From Watersipora subatra (Eukaryota; Bryozoa; Gymnolaemata; Cheilostomatida; Watersiporidae): a stretch of DNA of 64,000 nucleotides. Made by a program: the position numbers and the translations under genes. Below the pieces are notes generated by a model. It ran no database searches. It saw only the letters and a list, made by a program, of their open reading frames with translations, and was not told the DNA's origin. Below, in pieces: positions 48,801 through 61,109 of this stretch (positions are counted from its first letter, which is position 1; each line of letters starts with the position of its first letter). The DNA lies in NCBI RefSeq assembly GCF_963576615.1, contig NC_088709.1, positions 21,469,243 to 21,533,242 of the forward strand, written 5' to 3'.

Positions 48801-51800
48801 GCAGATAACCAGATGTGAGGCTCTGTTTTCACCCTGTAGCCCTAGTGCTTTACACTTGATACTTCAAGTATTGTTAAATGCATAAGATGCTGGTTGCCAA
48901 AATACCATTTGGCTCCTATTATGCTAACACACAGCCATCTGGTAGAGTGGTTGAGGTTTAACACCATTCAGTAGATTGCTATTGACAGTTTAAAGGCCGG
49001 TTCATATGGTCGTATGTCAGCACTTTTCTTTCATCGTTCATCGTCGATTATGTGAATTGTAAACCGATGGCATCGATGAAACAATGCGGACACGTCGGGA
49101 ATGTTTGCAGCTGTCAAACTTTCCCGATCTTTCGCCGAGCATCGACAACCGCCTTTAAAATGTGAACCACTTCGGCGATGGTAACTCGCGGTCGCTGATA
49201 GAGTGATTTATTTCCGTTTATGACCGTTGCTGCGGGACTAGTATTTGATTTCAGTGAAAACAAAGAAGTTTCTTAATCAAAATTTAAAAATAAAATTGAT
49301 AACACTACGTCACTGAAGTATTGTGGCATCGATGCCGAGATACGGTGATATAGTGTGAACCAGCCTTAAAGGTTGACTTGCAACAAAATTCACATTACAG
49401 TTATTTGGTATCAAAAGATCCACCATGTCTTACTCTGTTGTGTTGTAGGTGCAAAATATGTGGAAATGTGATTACAAGCTCTTAAAAGCTCAAAAACGAA
49501 AAGCCGACGTAGATTGGAATCTCTTTATTTCGATGACGTAGCCATGAAATTTGGTTATTGTCTTGTCATGTGATGTTCTCACGTGAATTGTAAGGCCAAT
49601 AAAAAGCTTGATATAAAACTTATCGTAGCACTAGTTTATGACAAACACTTCCGGTTTTACCGAAGACCCCGTATCAAATATAGATGCTCGCTACTTTACA
49701 GTTTTGTTTCGGTTTGGTCTAATCGGCAAGTCGTAATCTGATCATGTGACCCAACACTTCGCAAATAATTTTTGCAGCACTTTTCGATTATCACAAATGA
49801 CCAACAGGCTCGTCATGATTATTAGACAATGATACGTACTCCTTCAAGCTAAGGCTAAAAAATTAAACGAATTTTTACGGTAAGTTATAAAATATCACCG
49901 CTAAAAGTGACAGGATTACAATGACGATAAAACAGACGCGTAAGAACAATAAAAATAGTTTTATTGAATGTGTGAAGTATATTTGTGAAAATATTTCGAC
50001 GAATAAGGTTGCATTATTTTATGTGACTTGTAGTTACCTAGCAGAACCTCTGGTGCTCGGTAATGTCGTGTTGATACAACCAAGCTGTGGTGTTCATCGT
50101 CAAATGTTGCTGAACCAAAGTCTATGAGCTTGCAGGAAGGATCCTTGACTACCTTTTCACTCTTGTGCTGAAATAACAGTCAGATGTTACTTAAGAAAAT
50201 ATATTTTCAGCATCGTACATTTTTCACATTTTTTAAGTTGTCAGTTTTTTAGTTGTCTGCAGCTGAACATACTTATTTCTAAAAAGGACTTATGTAACTG
50301 ATTGAGATCTGAAACTGTGTTCCCATTAGCTGTCGTCTACATACAAGATAATAGAAGCATATTTGAATGCTGACATAAAAATGTTTGATACAAACAGAAA
50401 TGTTTGGATTAGTCAAAACTTTTCTTTTCTTCACTAATGTGCGCTGTTGCAGAAATGGTAACAAAGTGTCCAAACAGAGCCAATATTAGGAGATTTGCTA
50501 CATTACTTGGAGAGAACAGGCAACAAACTATGCGCGTTAAATCTTCTACTATGGAATTGTTTGCTCATTCTGCTGGAATATGTTCATGCCGAAAAAGGTG
50601 TTACTAATGTACACTTGGTTTTTGCTGTAAAAACATTAATCTGAAGTTTGATTTTGGTACCAGCACAAGATGCTTCACAAGAATAAATGCATTTGACAAA
50701 CAAAAGCTATATCTAGTGTTTTTAAGTTTCATAAAGCCGGTTGCAAAATAAAACTGCCATCTTTCAAAGTTTGACCAAAAACAGATCCCATTCTAAAATA
50801 TAAAAATTTAGTTATCAGAAATATCTAATGTTCAATGTTGAAAAATTTCACAAAAAATAGGTTTAGAACACATTTACAATTTTTATTTTCATCCATTCTA
50901 AACCAAAAATAAAAATTTTTGAAACCGCGACATTGCGCTGTGAATTCTGAGTAAAAAGAAAACTAATTCACTTTTTTGAGAAAATGATAACCCAATATTT
51001 TAAATTCATTGTGGCAAATTTTGGGTGAATCTGTTAACTCTGTGATGAGTGATAAATATTTTTGTATAGGTATTAAGGTGAGCCTTTCCTTTGCGAAATA
51101 GTTAAGTTGTTCATCAACCTCTATTTTTATGAATAGATAACATTTCCTGCCAACGATCTACTGGTAGAATCATTAGCTAGCAGCGAGTGGTGAGGCAATT
51201 AAACAACTGTTATATCAGAGGTATGATTACTGTATGAACGTGGTCTGCTGATTCATTATAGTGTGTCGGAACTAGATGTTAATAACCTGTGGGTGTGGGT
51301 GGGCTATCATCCGCTGAGTTATCTGAAGATAACCAGAGTTCATTAACTGTGTCTACTAACACTAGAGTTTAACTTTATTAAATACGCCTGTGTTTTATGT
51401 TTTGGCAGCAAACTCAATTCAACAGAAGATTTTCTTATCCAAATCAATAAACATCTATTTGTGCTTGCCATAGTTATCAGAACAAATTACAACGAAATTG
51501 AACTTTTTATTTATTTTGTTTTTATGTACGATGTTTAAAACCGAAATTTAGATTTTATCCGATATAAAAAAATACAGCGCTAAACAAAAGAGATGAAACA
51601 CAATTGTTTAATAGACTATTTCTGCCAAATTTATTATCTTGAAATACCTATTTCTTGTTTACATTCAGATACTATGAATATATCTGCTAGACATAATTGG
51701 ATATCTGATATTATACTGATAGAAAGTTGACATGAGTAGCTAGTACACAAATGATCATGACATGAGTAGCTAGTACACTGGTAGTCTTGACATGAGTAGC

Positions 51801-54800
51801 TAGTACACAGGTAGTCATGACTCGAGTAGCTAGTACACAGATATTCATGACACGAGTAGCTAGCACACAGGTAGTCATGACTCGAGTAGCTAGTACACAG
51901 GTAGTCATAACTCGAGTAGCTAGTACACAGGTAGTCATGACTCGAGTAGCTTGTACACAGATATTCATAACACGAGTAGCTAGCACACAGGTAGTCATGA
52001 CTCAAGTAGCTAGTACACAGGTAGTCATGACTCGATTAGCTTGTACACAGATAGTCATGACACGAGTAGCTAGCACACAGGTAGTCATGACATCAGTAGC
52101 TATTACACAAATAGTCATGACATGAGTAGCTAGTACACAGATAGTCATGACATGAATAGCTAGTACACAGGTAGTCATGACATCAGTAGCTATTACACAA
52201 ATAGTCATGACATGAGTAGCTAGTACACAGTTAGTCATGACATGAATAGCTAGTACACAGGTAGTCATGACATGAGTAGCTAGTACATATATAATCAAGA
52301 CACAAGTAAACAGTAATATAAGAGTCTCTACACCCGCAGACACCAACTAGTAGTAAGTGAACTACTAAAATAGGAGCAAGAGAAACCGAAGCTAGTTGAT
52401 TAGAGACTAGCAGATGAGTAACACAACTAGTAAACAAGACTTAATAGATAATGCACTATAGGAAACTGAATAGTAACCTATGATATATATTTACAGTCAG
52501 TACACAGCACAGCTACGATTCCTACAAATGTTCAAGTAGCATACCCTTTTTTCATTGTACGCCAATTCAAAGTCTGAATTCACAAACAAGATGTTTTCTG
52601 GCTTGAGGTCGGTGTGAGTGAGATGGTTGTCATGCAGAACTACAAACAAACGGAACACTCTAGTAAAGATTATTAACAATGTGTACATACTTCTCAAATG
52701 CTGAGTGCATGAGAAACTTTATTAAGAGTTTAATCGAATCTAAAAAGATTTTAAAGAAAATCACCAAAACAATTAGTGCTCCGAAAGGAATAGATAGGAA
52801 GTTGAAGATTTTACTAGTATGTAGTGAGGATATCGCTGGGTGTATTCGATCATGTTGCCTGTCTCATGCATTGGTTATGTTAGAATGTTGAATTTAAAAT
52901 ATATTCGTCTTTTTCTATGACTATTTATAGTTCTTGTAGGAAATATTAGCAATGCAACAGAGAACAATCATGCAGTTTTAGATGAAAAACATTAATAACA
53001 TTAAGTCAATAATAGCAAAAGCACTTAATAGAGGAGATGACTCTTATTTCAATTTTGACACCAGTTTATTTTATTTCAGCACATGTTCTCCAACCTAAAT
53101 CATCTTACAATGACCTTGCACTGACCTTACAATGATTTGGAAACTTATGCAGGGTTTACATTTGCTTTTAGCCCAACTGATCAAGTACATCCGCTCAAGT
53201 GAATTACCATATATGTGACTGAACAATATTTTATGTGTAAATAAAATATATATTTATTTCACAGATGTAGTTTTTGCTATGTAAGGCTCAGGCTTCATAT
53301 TATTGCATAAGGGAGAAACTGGAAACATTAAAATACCCATCAGACTACAAAAGACAGCTTTGAATTTACTTCCAAGGGTTGGTTTTATTTTTTGAGACAA
53401 TTTTGAAGGCCTTTCCACAATGCAGGCCTCCTAGTGTAAATCTGTATGCTATGTCATATAGCTTTCTGCTTTTTCGTAACTCTCATATGGTGAAAGGTTT
53501 GCTATAAAGGTAAGTACAGTCGACCCCAACTTTTCCGGACTTCACTTCCCCTAACTTATGAGATTCGGGCATCGGTCGGTCGTGTCTGTTCAAATAATTA
53601 CAACTTTGACTGATAGGTGGCTCTCATGACAGGCGACTCAAGCAACTCATGCACCTGGGTGAGTGTTGTACCATAACTTTAGTTTGTTATTATTACTGCT
53701 ATTAGTAGCATACTTCACCCTATTGCAGGTATAACCATATTTTACTCTCCTATGTGTACTGTGTATACATATTATACTATATTGTAATCTAGGAGTATGT
53801 GTACAAGACATTATATACTGTTCAACATACAGTATTGTACAGTACTTAATTTTCAATGTTCAGGCTTGTTCAATGTCCGCACATTACCCAGACTTGTTCA
53901 ATGTCCGCACATGGCCCAGACTGTATTAATCCTAGCAAACAAGGGTCGACTGTATAAAGATATACTATAAAAGTATGTATAAAGAGATATAAAGTTATGC
54001 ACATTATAAATATATACATACATTTTACAGATTGGCATATCTGCCTTCCAATAGTCCTGACATGGTCCATAGGGTAGGGGAAGTAATGATTTTCCTTCTA
54101 CAAATACAATGAGATACAATTATATCAAACGCTGACACATCCTATGTATGACTCATGTGTATTTGACCTTCTTTTGTCATCATCTACTGTTACTAATTAC
54201 AAGTCTGCTTTTATCACAGTTACTGGTAGCCCACTCAATCAATATGCTTCCATGACAAGATAATCCACAAGTCTGCTTTTATCACAGTTACTGGTAGCCC
54301 ACTCAATCGATATGTTTCCATGAGAAGATAATCCACCACTCAATCAATATGTTTCCATGACAAGGTAATCCATCATCCGTAAGATGAAGATGACAACAAC
54401 CAGCAAGTCAATCGAGTTTCGTTACTCGCAAATTTTTATCAAATATTTTGTGCTTGCGAAAGATGGAAATGGCACTTGCAAATGATTCACATAAAAATAC
54501 TGTGCAAGCTATTCCATTTTAAACATTTTTCACACTTCAGTCATTCGTATTTCGATTTGAACAGTTACAAGCGTGCTATTATGACCTCTGGTGTAAAATT
54601 CCTTAACTTTTTTAACAAAGCACCCGCATTAATCCGCAACATGCGACTGTCTTTAGAAGCGCTTATCGCAAGGTATTTCAACAAGCACACAATTCTAAAT
54701 CCGCATCATCCGCATCATCCGCATCATCCGCATCATGGAAACACAATAAATAGCAGTCTGAAAAACTCTGGATGGAAAACCTGTTAAACTATTGGTAAGG

Positions 54801-57800
54801 GAAGGGGAGAGAAAAGAGAGGGAGATAGTAATATCTGCTTGCTATAGGTTATATTTCAAAACTGTAGGCTTACAATATTGACTATTCTATAAAATTAAAG
54901 CATTCAATGGGTATTATATTTGGACAATGTGTTACCAAAATTTATTAGTTTCCTGCCGTTGAATTTGTAACTGCTGATCAATAGTTCCTGGAACATGAAA
55001 CTTTGTGATTTCTGATTCAGTGCCCGGTTTGTACGGTTTGTGTGTGTTGCGTGTGTGGGCATGCGCGAGCGCGCACAGTAGCACTGCAGCTAGTCGAGGC
55101 GCTGAAGTGCTACTGTGCTATTGCAGTGCTCCTGCTAGTGGGCTCACAGAAATTGCCACATTTCAGCTTATAGGTAAGTTACACAAATACTTGGCATGTT
55201 TGTGTAACTTACATGCCAAATATGTAATACATATGCTCAGTATATGTATTACATATGATGAGCTAAAAATATATGTTTGTCATATAAAGTTAACTAAAAG
55301 TCTGTACAGCATGAAACTTGTGTACAGCTAACTTATAACAAAGTCATTTTAAGACAAGTTGGTTCACATTTCATATTCTGTGGATAATTCAGCTACCATT
55401 AATGGATCAAGGACATATTTCCATATGAATTAGTTCATATGGATTTTATTTTATATTGGATGAATTGAACTCACCATAAAGTCAAATACACTCAAGCCCA
55501 AGCTCTCAAATGCTATACAAGTGTGTCCATAATAGTCGAACCAGTCTGTCATCTTGACACAAAGGCTAAAATTTTCAGATACAGAAATAATAAGAGCTAC
55601 AGTGAGGCATGTAAATTGGTTAAAACACACATTCATTCAAATTGATGGCTGTAATTTTATTACGTACTAGCCATCTGATTGGTGTCACATGCTATAAAAA
55701 CTAAATGGGGCTGTGCTACTGACTGACTATCAAATATTTTCTATCGACCAACTATTGCAGTTGGGCCACAGGCTAACATTCTGGTTGGTGTCACAGGCTA
55801 ATTATTTTATAATGATGCTAAAGTGAACCACCAGAGTTTAACGGTGTAAAAACTAGTTGAGGTGATTGCAGGCTGAATACTAGAACTCTACTAACAACTA
55901 GGGAGTTGAATCTGCATATCAACTGTTAGAGATCTGTTAACTATTAGAGCGATACAACAAATAAATACCAAAAAACTACTACGGATTAACTCTGGAAGGT
56001 TCACTGCGATTCACCTATAGCCTATACAGTGGAAACTCTACATTCGAAATTTTCAAGTTATCGAAATGGCCATTGGCTTGGTAGAAATTTGCTTAGACTT
56101 ACAAACGATATTTTCAGATATGAAAGGCCTTTCGTATTTTGACCCGTTTGCTTTTTGTCGGGTACAGGATAAAATGTGTCTCAGTTTCATTTGCTAGCGA
56201 AAGTCAATGAATGACAAGTGTTTTGTTTTCATTCGCTGTATAATATGGAGTTATGATGTATCACATAGAGAGTAGGACAACTTTTGTTTCTAGCAATTCA
56301 GTTCTGTGTTTTCTGTATGATGACAAAGTTTTTAGTTCATACTGATGTAAACAAATCATTCTATTTATGTTCTTAGAAACATTTATTCTGATTAAAACAG
56401 AACCTAAATAACAATACAACACCCATATCTTCTGACAGATTCAGATCTTCTTCCCATTTTCTGCGGTCTTCGAGCAACTTCATCCATACTACCGAAAGTA
56501 CACAAACATACTGTTGATAGTTTCAGTTCGTTATTTTATCTTTTTCCACGCGTACTTTTTTACTTATTGAGTAGTAATACAGTTCTAACCAATATTTGTT
56601 TCAAGGTTTAACCTCTGAATATAATGATAACTTATACAAATGTTATATCTGAGTTAGATGGAGGCTTGGAACGAGTTAGGGCATTTATATGATGAAATCA
56701 GTTTTACTTACAAAGTTTTCTACTTACGAAACGGCTTCCGGAACGTATTAATTTTGTAAGTAGAGTTTCCACTGTATATCTCAGACTGACTACAGGGATT
56801 GTACCACAAATCAGTTAATGGGAAAGCACTGCAAATCATCTCATAATACTATAGCGCAGGTTGACTACAGTACAATAGTACACTACAGTACAATACTATA
56901 GCGCAGGTTGACTACAGTACAATAGTTGTACCACAGGCCAGCTAAGAGAAATACACCGCAAGTAATTTAGCAGAGATATATTATTAGCTGACTACAGGAG
57001 TTGCAATACAGGTCAGCTAAAAGACATACATATCAAGGTCAAGGCCATATCAAGGTCAGCTGATGCCCTTATAGCAAAGCTTAGCTACTGTAATCTTACG
57101 ATTGTCCATCAGGGTCCATCCTGTTTATCTTCTCGAGAACATTGATTTCTAAAATAGCCGCTTCTCGATATTTTGGAACATTTTTTATTACCTTCAAAGC
57201 GAGAGGACTGCCATCCTCGCTGAAAGATAAAAATCATGAGGGAGAACATAAGAAAGCAATAAAAAGGTGTAATAGAAAGCTGTTGCTCTACTCATTACGC
57301 CTGGTCAGCGCTAATAAGTACTCTCCTAACTACATGAATTGCTAATTAGTCTCAGAAACTCAACTACAATATTCCTTCCTAGTGCGGGCTAACTATATGC
57401 TGAAACTGTGTGCTTGAATCGGAGAGAATGGCATGAGAGAGCAGTGAAGCAAATTGGTGCTGAGTGAGCTCCCGCTGTCTTAATTTTAATTTTAATTTTA
57501 GATTGGTTAATAGGCACTTCTGTCATTGGTTGTATTTCCATGCTTCGAGTGAGTTCTGAGTTGCTTCCACCCCGAATCATAGAAACAGTAAAATCCCGAT
57601 GCATTCGGCACACCATTTTGCTTCACTAAATTTGTGCTAGGATACTCGAGAAAGCGAGATGACTTTAACAAGTTCTGTTTTGAGGGATACATCGCGAATC
57701 TTCGAAAGATCTGTGATGCAACTCTGAACCATTGAAAGGGTAGGATGCAAACTCATTGGCAGCTGACGAAGCATTCAAAGCATAAAAACGCAGTAATAAT

Positions 57801-60800
57801 ATTTTGGTGTCACAAAATTTTTAGATATTTATATAGTCTTTTAGCTCTGAGCTTATGCACTGAAGATTTTTTAGGTGTATGCTGAGTGCCCCCTAATTAT
57901 TTCAGAGCTAGTACGCTCATCTCATAGGCTACACATATATCCATATAAGGTGTTTAATGTAAATTGGTAGGCTGATTTTAAAATGACATCATTTGCTAGA
58001 ATGATTGATAAAAAATGCAAAATCTTTCAGCATACGTTTACAATGTGATGTTAACTTGGCACTACTATGTTAGCACTAAGAATGTTCTGGAAGATCATGC
58101 AAGGGATGAAGATCTGAGAGGAATTATTTATAAGACACTCCCTTGTTCTAAGTCTTAACCAATACAGTAGACGCCCCTACAACGTATATAATTTGTTATG
58201 AGAATGTTTATGTGATGGAGAATTTATACTACATAAGGCGTAAAATACATGTAAATAGCCTAATCTATTCCTCTCAAATTCACCCCTTTGACTCTTCAAA
58301 ATGAAAAAAACCTGATCTTAACTTCTTAATTTAATGACTGTACAGTAACTGCGACATTATTCGTTTGTATCGACAACTTTTTCCTTTTTCCTTATCGACT
58401 TCATTTATTTTAGAGTCTGTGCTTTTGATAATTTTAAAATAAGGGTAGGTTAACACCTTCAACGTTAATTTAAATCAGCGTTGTCACTTTTTTCTCAGCA
58501 AGATCTATCCTGCAAAAAGAACAAAAAAAAAATTTTACATGTCTACAATGAAGTAATAAAATATATAATTTATTTATAATAAGATACCCAATATACCCAT
58601 ATATGTAGCTTTTCTCTTTCAAGTGCGGTAAAATAAAAAAAAAGTTTTTAAGGCTATGGGATTCTTATTATTCAAATCGAGTTTTAAAATTTGTAAGGAC
58701 TTCTCGCTTTACGCCACGAAATTTCTTTTGTAAAAACGATGCAAAAACTTCACATATATTTGGCCATATTCGTTACGTTCAGTAGAACTTATATAAAATG
58801 AGGTTTGTGTTGTAAGGGTGTCCGCTGTACCTTGCACTGTCTATGCTTGCAAAGGCATATCAATCTATACACACCATACTTACAGACATCTTTTATTATA
58901 TCTTTTTATATAATTTGTGGTTTTTATTATGTAATCCATCCTTCTATCCTTTTGAAACAAAAAATGAATTACTCAGCATTTTTTACTTGGTTGTTTTTGT
59001 CAATTTTGTGAAGAAAGTTTTTACAAAATGCATGACCATTAAAACTGGCAAACACATTTCAAGTTGGTGTTACTTACTAGCAGGTATAAGGTAGACGTAA
59101 AGTTGTGAAACAAACAAATCACTTGTTAAACACTGAACTGGACATTGACTCTTACGCTACGGAAAGCCTACTGCATACTTAGTACAACGTACTTATACAA
59201 AAACATTGATCACGGATCACAAATCACAAAGTTAACAGATCCGCCCATAAATTTTGCAACAATAAATTTAGGATATTGGGCTATCATTTTGCAAAAAAAT
59301 GAACCAACTAGATTTCCTTTTAATCAGGGTTCACAGAATAATACCCCAGTTTCCAAATTTATCTTTCTTTTTGATTTATGATGAAAAAATTATAAACAGC
59401 AACCAAATCGTGTTTCCGTTATTGAAATTTTTCAACATATGGCCCCAGATATTTTTAATAGCTGTTTTTATATTCAAAATGTAAAAATGGTAATAGAGGT
59501 TTTCTTTTTTAGCCCATTTTACAAAACTACAACAAATGCTAAACATGGCTTTTGGTTGTCAAATGCATTGATTCTTGTGCATAACTTTCTGCTAACCGCA
59601 AAAAAACTTTACATTAAAACTCTACGACCGAAACTCTAGCTTTTACAGCAAAAATACTTAGTATATGTCAACAAAACCTTTTGTCAGGAATTAATTTCAT
59701 CAAAATGAACAAAAAAAACTTGTATTGAAATAATTACAATTTATGCTAGCTCCCAACCTACCTGCTTAAGCACCTAACCTCAAGGACCCTGCCAAATGTA
59801 CCTTCTCCTAGGCAGCCCAACACTTCATCTGCAACAGGAGATACATGTAAGTATACACATACACATATTTTGATTTCTTAGCAAATTTCGTATAATACCA
59901 GATTATTTCATAAGCTAAGCGTGAATAACAATTTATCAAAGGGTATATGGAGACATCCCATTTTAGACAAAAGATAAAGCAAGTACATTGTTAATATTCT
60001 ACTCACTGCAAATGCTGGGCACTAAAATAGAGAGTTAGTAATCTAGCACAAACATCCTTGCTTATCATGGCTTTTTGTCATATCTACTTTTAGTTAAATG
60101 AAATTAAATGAATTTAAAATATGGTGCAGACATTATTTTTACTATAGTAAAAGCCATGTATATCGGCCTGTTTGTTTGTCTGTTTGTCTGTCTGAAACCA
60201 TGCTTAGAGCATGATGAAAAAATATTGCATCACATGGCAATCGAATTTGAAGATCCAGCTTACCACGTGCGCTACCATCTACACCACTAAATCACCTTGC
60301 TGCATACCAGAATAATTGTGAGGATACTTATTACACATTGCAATCTCTCACGGCTGACAGGACTGTCAGTCTACTAATTATTACTATGGTGAGAGAATTG
60401 TCTGTCTGTCTGTCCACAGCCATGTTTTGAATTAAGCAAAGTATTTCTTTCATTGAAATTCCCACTCACGACTTTTATTTTAGCTGACCTTCACTCTACC
60501 ACCTGCACAAATCAACAGCCTCACATACTTTGGAATAACTGTGCTGTTAGTTATTACACTAGGTGATTTTTCATGGCACACTACACTGTCATGGTGTTAG
60601 TTGCTATAAAAGTAGAATATTTTATGCTGCCAAAATGGCTTTCAAAAAATGCAGAACAGCTAGAAATGGCTTCAAAAAAATTAACCTGTTACGAGGATGG
60701 ATTAACCTGTACGAGATGCAAAAATTATTCTATTTAAGCTTGTGGTTTCGCGGCAATGCAAATATTTAACATTTTAAATGTTGTGTGGCATTCTTTAGAA

Positions 60801-61109
60801 TAATAAAAGCTGTCAATCCTTCTTTGCTAGTTACATAGATGTAATACGATGTAAACACTGTGTGTCAAACCATTTATTTGATTTGATTAACTAGCCGTGC
60901 TATCATTATGATTATGGTATGGCATAATTTGAAAAACATTTTTGTTCAAAATGAAGATATTGCCAATAAATATAGTAAGAAAAACATCTACTATTATTGT
61001 GTTTTAACTTACAATCAGCGATAATATCTCCTATCTTATAAATCAAGTGTCCATCGCTATCATTAAGTACGTGGGCAGGACGATCATCTGCTGGGGACAC
61101 CTCTTCTCT
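42831..61109 (-). CDS. CLK: CLK/LAMMER dual-specificity protein kinase domain (11 exons, N-terminus missing)
   Basis: Exons in transcript order: 61109-61013, 59828-59762, 57219-57100, 55565-55475, 54097-54022, 52639-52545, 50167-50038, 48038-47956, 47206-47127, 46779-46692 and 43001-42839. They encode 363 residues with all phases matching. CLK kinases phosphorylate SR splicing factors in the nucleus. Landmarks are the glycine loop GEGTFG, the lysine of LALKVIKN, the glutamate of [12 protein letters not shown], '[16 protein letters not shown]' (the family's HTD catalytic loop), [18 protein letters not shown], the signature EHLAMMER and 'HGRLDWD'. Upstream sequence '[10 protein letters not shown]' matches the CLK pre-kinase segment. 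The N-terminal RS-rich exons were not found before the window ends. Without splicing, the last exon runs into a stop as ACC TGT AAG TAA (42831-42833), giving a normal CLK length. With splicing at the GTAAGT there, it continues into exon 41103. Confidence 0.93.
43375..44521. mobile_element. Pogo/Tigger-like TIR element with internal hairpins
   Basis: Left 'cagtcaaacatggataactc' and right 'gagttatccatgtttgactg' are perfect inverted ends between TA dinucleotides (43373-43374 and 44522-44523). It is 1,147 bp and related to 13101-15149. Inside are a 55-bp-arm hairpin (43697-43816), a perfect 15-bp-arm hairpin (43827-43862) and two smaller ones at 44108-44134 and 44164-44196. No transposase is present. 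It sits in the kinase intron between exons 46692 and 43001. Confidence 0.85.
48430..48610 (-). repeat. SINE family 2 copy
   Basis: Forward strand 'ggggattcaaacctggac' (reverse B box), 'gaatcactcaactacc' (reverse A box), then 'catgacaatctctcacggtg'. It lies in a kinase intron. Confidence 0.5.
48994..49365. mobile_element. TTAA-flanked MITE
   Basis: The ends 'aggccggttcatatgg' and 'agtgtgaaccagcc' are inverted and each is bordered by TTAA (48990-48993 and 49366-49369). It is 372 bp. The interior is GC-richer, with 'catcgtcgatt' and 'gcatcgatg' words. Its right-hand TTAA is also the left border of the next element. Confidence 0.75.
49370..50013. mobile_element. Truncated second copy of the 33961 MITE
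   Basis: It matches 33961-34609 almost base for base, from 'aggttgacttgcaac' to 'cgaataaggttgca', then stops. The right TIR and about 230 bases are missing. The break lies about 25 bases from the donor of kinase exon 50038-50167. Confidence 0.85.
51727..52295 (+). repeat. 30-bp minisatellite, about 19 copies
   Basis: Unit 'gtagtcatgacatgagtagc' plus 'tagtacacag', with variants at the 'catgag/ctcgag/cacgag' position and at 'tagtac/tagcac/tattac'. It is intronic in the kinase gene, 250 bases from exon 52545-52639. Long open frames on both strands are by-products of the period. Confidence 0.95.
53517..53952. mobile_element. Pogo/Tigger-like MITE
   Basis: Left 'cagtcgacccc' and right 'gggtcgactg' are inverted, each bordered by TA. 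The subterminal 'ttgttcaatgtccgcacat' occurs twice near the right end. The element ends 70 bases from kinase exon 54022-54097. Confidence 0.75.
54200..54345 (+). repeat. 67-bp tandem duplication
   Basis: Starting 'acaagtctgcttttatcaca', a 67-base unit is repeated once with few changes; part of it ('actcaatcaatatgtttcc') appears a third time. Confidence 0.9.
55174..55256. repeat. Two adjacent perfect palindromes
   Basis: 'gtaagttacacaaa' (55174-55187) is complementary to 55199-55212. The overlapping words 'ttggcatg' and 'catgccaa' offer an alternative stem. Immediately after, 'atatgtaatacatat' (55220-55234) pairs perfectly with 55242-55256. It is intronic in the kinase gene. Confidence 0.85.
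56037..56774. mobile_element. Pogo/Tigger-like MITE
   Basis: Left 'cagtggaaactctac' and right 'gtagagtttccactg' are perfect inverted ends, each flanked by TA. The subterminal 'attcgaaa' word resembles Tigger ends. It is 738 bp with no transposase frame, in the kinase intron between exons 57100 and 55565. Confidence 0.85.
56845..56930 (+). repeat. Local direct duplication
   Basis: 'atactatagcgcaggttgac' followed by 'tacagtacaatagt' occurs twice about 45 bases apart. Confidence 0.8.
57540..57785 (-). repeat. Dispersed repeat, - copy (pair with 9282-9540)
   Basis: Its reverse complement aligns with 9282-9540 through 'catcctaccctttcaa', 'cagagttgcatcac', 'gaagattcgcgatgta', 'cacaaatttag' and 'gtttctatgatt'. 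It lies in a kinase intron. The family is not recognised. Confidence 0.65.
58165..58827. mobile_element. Pogo/Tigger-like MITE
   Basis: Left 'cagtagacgcccctacaac' and right 'ttgtaagggtgtccgctg' are imperfect inverted ends bordered by TA. The 663-bp body is AT-rich with no coding signal. Confidence 0.7.
60120..60380 (-). repeat. SINE family 2 copy
   Basis: Forward strand 'cagcttaccacgtgc', 'atctacaccactaaatcacc', 'gcatacc' and 'acattgcaatctctcacgg'. The preceding 'gtttgtctgtctg' is also shared with the next copy. Confidence 0.5.
60381..60615 (-). repeat. SINE family 2 copy
   Basis: 'gtctgtctgtccacagccat', 'ttcccactcacgac', 'ctctaccacctgcacaaatc', 'tggaataactgtgc', 'gtcatggtgttagttgctat'. Head-to-tail neighbour of the previous copy. 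Confidence 0.55.

Noticed and set aside
51634-52346. Several 95-125-codon frames on both strands
   Set aside because: All are translations of the 30-bp tandem array; there are no splice sites, conservation or sensible start.
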